11,514 nt of DNA from Smittium culicis. Lineage: Eukaryota; Kickxellomycota; Harpellomycetes; Harpellales; Legeriomycetaceae. Positions 5,870-11,514 of the stretch are shown piece by piece. The stretch covers positions 1 to 11,514 of the forward strand of contig LSSN01000100.1 in the NCBI GenBank assembly GCA_001970855.1, given 5' to 3'. The number at the start of each line of letters is the position of its first letter. Within the stretch, counting starts at the first letter, position 1. Both the position numbers and the translations under genes were made by a program. The notes beneath the pieces are model-generated. The model was not told the DNA's origin and ran no database searches. It worked only from the letters and a program-made list of their open reading frames with translations.

Positions 5870-7640
5870 ATGTCAGAATTATTAGATAATGATTTGCCTT
5901 TCCCAACATACGAACAGCTTGAGAGTATGACCTTCTCTATGCTCAGCTCCCATTACTTGAACATGATGCCTATTAGAATCCCCGATTTTTTGCACAATCT
6001 AAAGAACAATTTATTCCCTAAATATTTTTTACATGCATTTCTTGCTGCCGGGATCGATTTTATCAAGGACCCGCTATTTAAAAATTATAATACTTTAGGT
6101 TCCCGATATTCAGAGTTAGCTCTTAAAGAAATAAAAGCTGAGAGAAATATTTATGATCCATACATAATTTGGGCTTCGTCATTTATGATTCTATTTCACT
6201 ACAAATTCTCGAAAATCCAACAAAAATTCGAAATATCAAGTAAAAAAACTTATAAAAAATTTTAATATATTTATAATTAAATTCAGTTGATAAACTTCCG
6301 ACTAATATGTAATTTCTAACTTTCTAGGCCTTTCAAAATCGTAATATCTTTGATTTTTCTATAAAATATTTTTTCTCTTTTAGATTATATATTTATAAAT
6401 TTTTAATTCTGTTTATTTTTTTCTTCAAACATTTAACCCTATTTTTATACATCTGTTTTCATTTTATTGCCCTAGAATTATTCAATGCACCAGGCTGTAT
6501 AAAATAGACCAAAAAAGATATATTTCTCAACATAATGACGACTATTCACAGGAGTTCAAAAGGAGAGTTTGGTGGGTGTACTATATCGTAAATACTGAAT
6601 ATTATGCTTTCACTTCCGGGTTCTTGCCTATCGACAAAAAAGATATTGTTGTTAATCTACCAAAAAACGATTTCACATACAAGTATGGGTATGAAAAGAA
6701 AGACAGCCTTGGTAATAATGGTTTAGAAAAATGTACATCCAATAAGCTAGTAATAGATAATTATTCTTTTTTAATAAAACTATACTCATTTTTTGCAAGC
6801 TTGACTAAATTTTTAAACAACAGATGGACAAAAAAACCGAAAAGTCAAGACAAAATCAATTTACATTTTATAAAGTATTTGAATAATTTAAGTACAATAA
6901 AAACTGAAATAGATTTGAATTATAACAAAAGCTCGCTGTATGAATTAAGCTTTCGCTACAAATCAAACAAATTTCTCTCCTTATACGAAAAAATCGATCG
7001 TACTTTAGCTACGTATCTAATTAATCAGCTTTATTACACAATGACCATACTTTTACACCAGTCTGAGCTTGTAAGAGTAGAGAATTTCTTGATTCACAAT
7101 AAAAGGATACAGAATGCTAAAAAAAAAAGCTTATCAGCCGCTTTAGAATACTTTCAGCTATATAAACGCGCGAAAGAAATTATACCCCTTGATACATTTC
7201 GAACAACTTCATCTATTATTTGGGCTTTTTTTATTTCGCCAATACTCCTCAACTATAAATTCATTTTACCAGCCAATTCTTTTACCAGATTTGTTTCTGA
7301 TTTTGATATATATCTCAACGACTTAAAATCAATCAAAAACCACCTCTTCGCTATCAGGTACATGTACTACCTATGTACGCTGCTATTGGAAGTAAAACAC
7401 AAACAATTAAAAGATAACTATTTAGATGATCAGTACACTTCGTTAATGGAACCTTATTCGGTCTCGAATAACGATTTATACCCTTGGTTGGTTCCAAAAT
7501 ACTTGACATTTTTTAAATTCGGTTGCTGCTTCGAAAGTAACTACACTCCCATTACCCAGAAAAGCTACTTATTTCTTTCTCATAGTTCAAATAAAAAGAC
7601 AAGAATAAGATATTTAATCAACAAAGTCCCAAATAAATAA
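5870..7640 (+). CDS. Fungal-specific transcription factor domain protein, three exons
   Basis: Probable nuclear regulator with the fungal transcription-factor middle homology domain. Model: exon 1 5870-6239, a 13-nt exon 6328-6340, exon 3 6476-7640, giving 515 residues. Matching features in order: ESMTFSMLSSHYLNMMPIRIPDFL (roughly residues 18-41, in the family an Leu/Tyr-rich segment before a Pro-x-x-h-x-x-x-F), YFLHAFLAAG (52-61), PYIIWASSFMILF (97-109), an LGLHR-like RLYK (about 139-142), FKRRVWWVYYI (155-165), FTSGFLPI (173-180), and LYYTMTILLHQ (313-323, like YY.a.ILLHRP). The WW motif and SG step are diagnostic. The start ATG follows an in-frame TGA at 5861. No Zn2Cys6 cluster is encoded; it is either missing or lies on a distant exon. 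No partner genes are visible. Confidence 0.75.
6240..6327 (+). other. Intron 1 of the transcription-factor gene (predicted)
   Basis: 88 nt, GTAAAA at the donor, TTTCTAAC branch-like sequence 8 nt before the acceptor TTTCTAG. This is the only GT in the last ~60 bases of the exon 1 frame. It interrupts a codon after its first base. Confidence 0.6.
6341..6475 (+). other. Intron 2 of the transcription-factor gene (predicted)
   Basis: 135 nt, GTAATA donor, T-rich tract and TTGCCCTAG acceptor, with TTTAACC as a possible branch region. It leaves a 13-nt exon (6328-6340) between the two introns. With both removed, the codon phases agree and the spacing between the Trp-like position and the LGLHR-like motif equals the family norm. 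Confidence 0.5.
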
Positions 7641-7650
7641 TATTTTTTGG

Positions 7651-7668
7651 GTACAATCCATATTGTAC
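7651..7668 (+). terminator. Short perfect hairpin just after the transcription-factor stop codon
   Basis: GTACAAT (7651-7657), loop CCAT, ATTGTAC (7662-7668): a 7-bp perfect stem 11 nt past the stop, followed by a T-rich run. It may shape the mRNA 3' end or be a small palindromic relic. AATAAA overlaps the stop codon just before it. Function is inferred only. Confidence 0.35.
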
Positions 7669-8963
7669 GGGCTTTTCTAATTTTTTTTAGCTTATTTTAT
7701 ATATAACTACTATTAACATTATCTATAACAATATTGCTGAGATAGGCCATATTTTAGCTACTAAGCTCGTCGAATCAAATCTCGAATCTATTATAACGGG
7801 TGCGAAATTTTAAAGTGTAGTGACTTTAAATTATTAACCTTAATTAAGAATTTCTATGGAGAGTGCAAAATGTTCGAGTTTTTTTTTAGATTTCTAAGGC
7901 TATCACGCTTGAATTTTTTAAACTGTAAATAAATAAATATAACTGATTCACTATAATTTTTACATATTTTATATTAAGGTTCGTAATTCTTGACTCATCT
8001 GGCTTACTTTTTTTATTTTGGGCTTTCTAGGCACGAAATAATTTTATAATATTTTTATCAACTCAAACTCGCATATAACTCGAATATTCATAGAATTTCT
8101 TAACTTTTATATAAAAACTATGCATGGATCACAATAGTTTGAGCCGACACCTCTCAAGTAGTTTTTATTATCTGTTAATTCAACCACGGAAATAAATTTC
8201 AAAAAGTATAAAAACATTATCGTTTATCAATTAAAAGCAAAATCTAATACAAGAGGTAAGTAATGTTATGCCTTCTTTTTTGTTGTAAGTATCAAACAGA
8301 TATAATATATTTTATACTATTTATTGATTATACTCCTAAAACGGTATTATATTTCAAGATAACATGTACACACGGATGAACTCGGTCCTCATAACTTCAT
8401 TTAGGTAATCAAAAAAATGTAAATAATTTTATTTTAGTTCCTTATTTACATAGAAAATAACAATACAAATATTAATATAATAATATGAAATTTGAGTGAT
8501 ATCAATTAAATGATTAGTTGCTGTAAAAAAAAGCCAGCTTGATAACATATGATAAAAAACTATAAAAACGTGAGATTTTACAGCTATTTTTAGCTAGGCT
8601 TATCGTTTTTATACTTTACACCATAGCTATAATATAACTAGTTCGCAGAACGTACTTGAACTTAAAATAAAACTAAAATGAAAAGTTTTTTTCAATCTTT
8701 AGTTGTTTTTACATAAAAATAGTCTTAAGAGATCTGTAAGGTCTATATGATACTCTGGATTGATCAGTTTAACGGTTTATCAAACTAAATAATGAAACTG
8801 TTATGACAATACCCTAGAGATAAAGCCAAATTTACCTAAAATATATTTTATATTATTGAGTTTTATTTATGTAAAAAAGTTGCTTTTTTTATCAAGTTAA
8901 TATATGGGCTCAAATGTAAAATAGCTTTGATAATTGTGCTTGTTAAATTATTCTGTTTTTTAA
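7669..8963. other. Gene-free AT-rich stretch
   Basis: About 1.3 kb with no credible ORF, tRNA, or copy of repeat families A, B or C. Scattered poly-T and poly-A runs only. I checked both strands for conserved protein motifs and found none. Confidence 0.4.
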
Positions 8964-9152
8964 CCCTTTCCCGTCCAACACTCTTTAAAAAAATCAATTT
9001 TGTGATTCGTTTATGATTTATAAGCAAATCTGTTATTAGTTGTAATTTTACAATATACCAATATTTTTTAAAGACTCAGAATTAAATTATTTTAATTGAA
9101 CGCTGTTGGCTATATTACGCGGTCCAAAAATAGTCTACCGCCCGTGAAAGGG
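8964..9152 (-). mobile_element. MITE family A, complete copy (A2), piggyBac-like
   Basis: 189 bp, inverted relative to A1, with TTAA on both sides (8960-8963 and 9153-9156). It begins CCCTTTCCCGTCCAACACTC and ends CTACCGCCCGTGAAAGGG. The interior shares AAATCAATTTTGTGATTCGT and GTTGGCTATATT with A1 (reversed). Its near-perfect ends suggest it is one of the younger copies. Confidence 0.85.
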
Positions 9153-9198
9153 TTAAGTAAGATTTAATTTACAATAATTTTAGTGATTTTTTATTACA

Positions 9199-9445
9199 TG
9201 AGCGATTCTTTATGATGAGGTCATTTTATAGTATAAAGAGTTGTAGTGTAAAAAATCTCATAAAAAATTGATGACCAATGAGTAGAATAGTTTACTTTTT
9301 TAGCAAATAAAAATTTATAGCGAAACGAAGAGATGGAAAAAATAAAATGCCTTCTCAATTCCGCCAATAATACTGGAATTAAGCGATTATCCAGGCCAAT
9401 AACATTAAACTGCAACAAAATGTTCTCTTCGTTCAGGATGTCCCA
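9199..9445 (+). mobile_element. MITE family B, full copy (B3)
   Basis: 247 bp, essentially the same length as B1. It starts TGAGCGATTCTTTATGATGA (third and fourth bases of the end decayed) and ends TCTTCGTTCAGGATGTCCCA. It shares GCCAATAACATTAAACTGCA with B2. It lies 47 bp after A2, not inside it. Confidence 0.75.
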
Positions 9446-9524
9446 TAACAGATCAAATATAATCTCGATTTTCTTAATTCTTCAATAAAACATTTTTGGT
9501 ACTTGTATTTAAATATTTCATTGA

Positions 9525-9546
9525 TATTAATATTAATATTAATATT
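9525..9546. repeat. (TATTAA)n microsatellite
   Basis: About 3.5 tandem copies of TATTAA. An open frame runs across it (about 9496-9681, no ATG start) that looks partly like low-complexity Asn-Ile coding; see rejected items. Confidence 0.75.
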
Positions 9547-9689
9547 GGGTTATTCAATACATATATTAATATTGGAGCTAAAAAATTACTTTATGTAAAT
9601 ACGAGCATTGAACGTTATAAAATAATAGAGCTATTATATAATGAAGGTAGTTATTTAGATATAAGTGTAGGAAAAAACTAATAGAATTC

Positions 9690-9830
9690 AGTTATTTCGA
9701 AATAACCTATATAAAAAAATTTCCTATAGGAGGGTATTTTGAAATAACTTTTACATTTCAGAAATATCTATTATTTTTCAATTTAGCTCGAAGAATTTGG
9801 AAATTAGTTGTGTATTTCAATATGGATGAG
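9690..9830. repeat. Degenerate ~20-bp tandem repeat with palindromic core
   Basis: Starts with the perfect 16-bp palindrome GTTATTTCGAAATAAC (9691-9706). Similar TTTC/GAAA-type centres recur at about 9699, 9720, 9740, 9760, 9780, 9800 and 9819, i.e. every ~20 bp, each unit increasingly diverged. The same motif and spacing return at 11424-11514. Confidence 0.6.
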
Positions 9831-9894
9831 TTTTTTCTTAATTCATGACAAATTTCTTGCTCCTAAGAGTGAAATACCTTGCCGTGGTTTAGGG

Positions 9895-10460
9895 GCTTAA
9901 GTAGTGTACTTTTCTAAGTACACTATACTAAAATTTCACATAGCGTTGCACTATCCTTGGTCAGGGATAGTGAAGGCAACGCCCAGCGATTCGGAGGACA
10001 GCGATTCCAGAGGAGGACCATCTAGAAACAGGAGGAACCGATTCATTTAGCACAGTCTGAGACATTATCTATGTACAAGTCCAGCGTTCGACAGCATTAA
10101 GGAACTCAGCCGTTTAGCAGCTTATTGTAGGAGAGACAGGTCGATCATTCCCACGTTTGGGTAGGAGCCTATTTTTTATTAATCCTGTTAGATGTAGGCT
10201 CTGACTAGGAGCTCAATGATCTCGATGAATTGAATTTTGTTGGAACGAGCTAAATTCCATGACTGCTTGTAACTTCAGTCACCCAGCCTACTTGAAGCAA
10301 TGCCTGGGTGGATCTTTCGGTTGGTAGATTGATCCCATTTCCCTTTAGGTACGCAGCCGGTAGACCGGCAGAGGAATTTATTAGTATTAGAATATTAGTT
10401 TCTTAATGCCTTGTACCGAATTTCTATTTTTTTAGTTTATTTACCGCGTATTTTCTATTA
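9895..10460 (-). repeat. Structured dispersed repeat family C, better-preserved copy (C2)
   Basis: Inverted counterpart of 3650-4200, and markedly richer in G+C than anything else non-coding in the window (especially 9950-10380). The start carries a hairpin AGTGTACTT/AAGTACACT (about 9904-9924). Next comes a long bulged stem, GCGTTGCACTATCC with GGATAGT-GAAG-GCAACGC (about 9944-9983). Further in, CACCCAG pairs with CTGGGTG around 10280-10310. All frames contain stops, so it is non-coding. The other copy retains the same stems in weaker form. It could be a solo LTR, a SINE-like or foldback element, or a structured RNA carried by a transposon. Confidence 0.65.
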
Positions 10461-10652
10461 TTGTTATCGTACCAATAAAATTCCGTGATAAAAAAAAAAA
10501 AAATGACAAATTTCTTAATTAAAATCAAAGAGCTAAATAACTACTAAATTTCGAATTAAGGGAGTTATTATTAAATTACTTGGTTATTTCTAAATAATTG
10601 GCGTTTTTTAACCTTTATTGGCCAAAAAACAGAAATCGTTTTGGCCTTGTAT

Positions 10653-10840
10653 CCCTTTCACGGGCGATAAACTTATTTTGTTTCACAAAACTAAATCAAC
10701 TTGATTCAATAAAAATAGTATAATTCCAAAAGCTATTAATTATTGGTTTGCTTTAGAATAACAGCAAATAAAAAATCTACTTTTAAATAGCTGGGAATTG
10801 CTGGATTCATTTTTAAATAATAGTGTTGAACTGTAAATAG
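10653..10840 (+). mobile_element. MITE family A, degraded copy (A6)
   Basis: The left end CCCTTTCACGGGCGATAAAC is intact but TTAA is missing (preceded by GTAT). GAATAACAGCAAATA in the middle matches A1. The right end has decayed to GTGTTGAACTGTAAATAG at about the expected place, giving 188 bp. Confidence 0.65.
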
Positions 10841-11423
10841 CTATAGAACACATTAAAAGAATGAATCTAAATATATTTAACTTTTAAACATTTATGAGCT
10901 AGTTAACTTATAAAATATTCTTAATCATCAAAGCCATCAACCAAAATATCTTTAGATGAAATTAATATCGAGAATAATCATAATAAAGGCTTTGAAAATT
11001 CTGATTTCTACTAAAGTACTAACATATAATCACAAGTATCTAAAATAACTTCATATTTTCAATTAAGCACAACTCTTTCTACGGAGTTAATATGTTTTAG
11101 TTCTATCTAATATAACCAACACGTCTTGATAATAATATTTTAGCTTTTTGGATTATTCTAATATATTCTTAGTGGATAATAATAGCAAATAGCAAATAGT
11201 ACATGTACTTTTTAATCATAAAATAATCATTAAGCCCTTTTTTTATCAGAATTTTGAACGGGGTATGACTATTAAGGGAGAAATAGAAATGCATGTATAT
11301 GGCAGAGGTGAAATTTTTTTATACAATGAGCTTAAATCTTTTTCAGTGTGTACATAATTTTCTGCTCGAAAGCGTTCGAGTGAATTGAGCATTTTTATTT
11401 GCCAATAAATGGAAGCGAAAATA
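10841..11423. other. Gene-free stretch, possibly with short coding remnants
   Basis: No complete gene. Two short open segments on the plus strand (10924-11013 and 11193-11357) have varied, coding-like amino acids but no recognisable family and no splice context I trust. Otherwise AT-rich filler. Confidence 0.3.
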
Positions 11424-11514
11424 TTATTTCGAAATAGATGAGTTTATTCGAAATAAGTTGGGTTATTCGAGATAAAACCAGATATTTCTAAATACATTTA
11501 GTTATCATAGGTTA
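11424..11514. repeat. Second patch of the ~20-bp palindromic tandem repeat, open at the window end
   Basis: Four units with centres at about 11430, 11449, 11468 and 11488: TTATTTCGAAATA, TTTATTCGAAATAA, TTATTCGAGATAA, ATATTTCTAAATA. Spacing is 19-20 bp, with linkers such as GATGAG and GTTGGG also seen in the 9690-9830 patch. The array may continue beyond the window. Confidence 0.7.

Noticed and set aside
9221..9418. 65-codon minus-strand ORF
   Set aside because: Lies wholly inside MITE B3; the other B copies do not keep it open.
9496..9681. 61-codon plus-strand ORF with an RYKIIELLYNEGSY stretch, faintly like a transposase helix-turn-helix start
   Set aside because: It begins at a TTG, half of it is encoded by a TATTAA microsatellite, and the match is too short to support a call.
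9880..10095. tRNA-like A box (TGGTTTAGGGGC, near 9893) and B box-like GTTCGACAGC (near 10087)
   Set aside because: About 200 bp apart, and the intervening sequence does not fold as a tRNA; the B box is a poor match.
10924..11357. Two short open segments (10924-11013, 11193-11357) with coding-like composition
   Set aside because: No start or splice signals I trust, no recognisable motif, and lengths expected by chance.
1..11514. CRISPR array, prokaryotic operons or phage genes
   Set aside because: No spaced identical repeats with unique spacers, no ribosome-binding-site gene spacing, and eukaryotic introns and domains instead.

Overview
This window is very AT-rich, mostly non-coding eukaryotic DNA. 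It most likely comes from a fungus with a repeat-laden, AT-biased genome. The main evidence is an intron-containing gene (5870-7640) whose product matches the fungal-specific transcription-factor regulatory (middle homology) domain. A Ty3/Gypsy-type retrotransposon, short GT-AG introns and many small non-autonomous transposons fit this. I cannot name the species. An early-diverging AT-rich lineage such as gut or insect-associated fungi is only a guess.

Layout. Positions 1 to about 2050 (minus strand) hold the 5' half of a decayed LTR retrotransposon: leader, Gag with an N-terminal coiled coil and a CCHC zinc knuckle, then Pol with an aspartic protease and the start of reverse transcriptase, which runs off at base 1. 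Gag and Pol are joined by a textbook -1 frameshift signal (slippery GGGAAAA, 5-nt spacer, perfect 11-bp hairpin). Three in-frame TAA codons interrupt otherwise open frames. Positions 2050 to 5160 are gene-free and packed with repeats: a 14-bp inverted repeat, a pentanucleotide microsatellite, a 15-16-bp minisatellite, and two MITE families. Family A is about 190 bp, with TTAA flanks and CCCTTTC ends like piggyBac. Family B is about 248 bp, with TGGG...CCCA ends. One B copy is visibly nested inside an A copy. A third, larger repeat (family C, about 550 bp, structured, no ORF) lies at 3650-4200, with an inverted copy at about 9895-10460.

Positions 5870 to 7640 carry the only apparently intact host-type gene. 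I model it as three exons, including a 13-nt microexon, giving a 515-residue protein without a visible DNA-binding domain. From 7641 to the end there is again no convincing gene. That stretch holds A and B MITEs, the better-preserved copy of repeat C, and two patches of a degenerate, roughly 20-bp tandem repeat with a TTTCGAAA-like palindromic centre (9690-9830 and 11424-end).

The elements do not form a pathway. The window reads as one regulatory gene in a transposon graveyard. Its most notable features are the preserved frameshift signal in a dead retroelement, the microexon model, and the layered MITE history.
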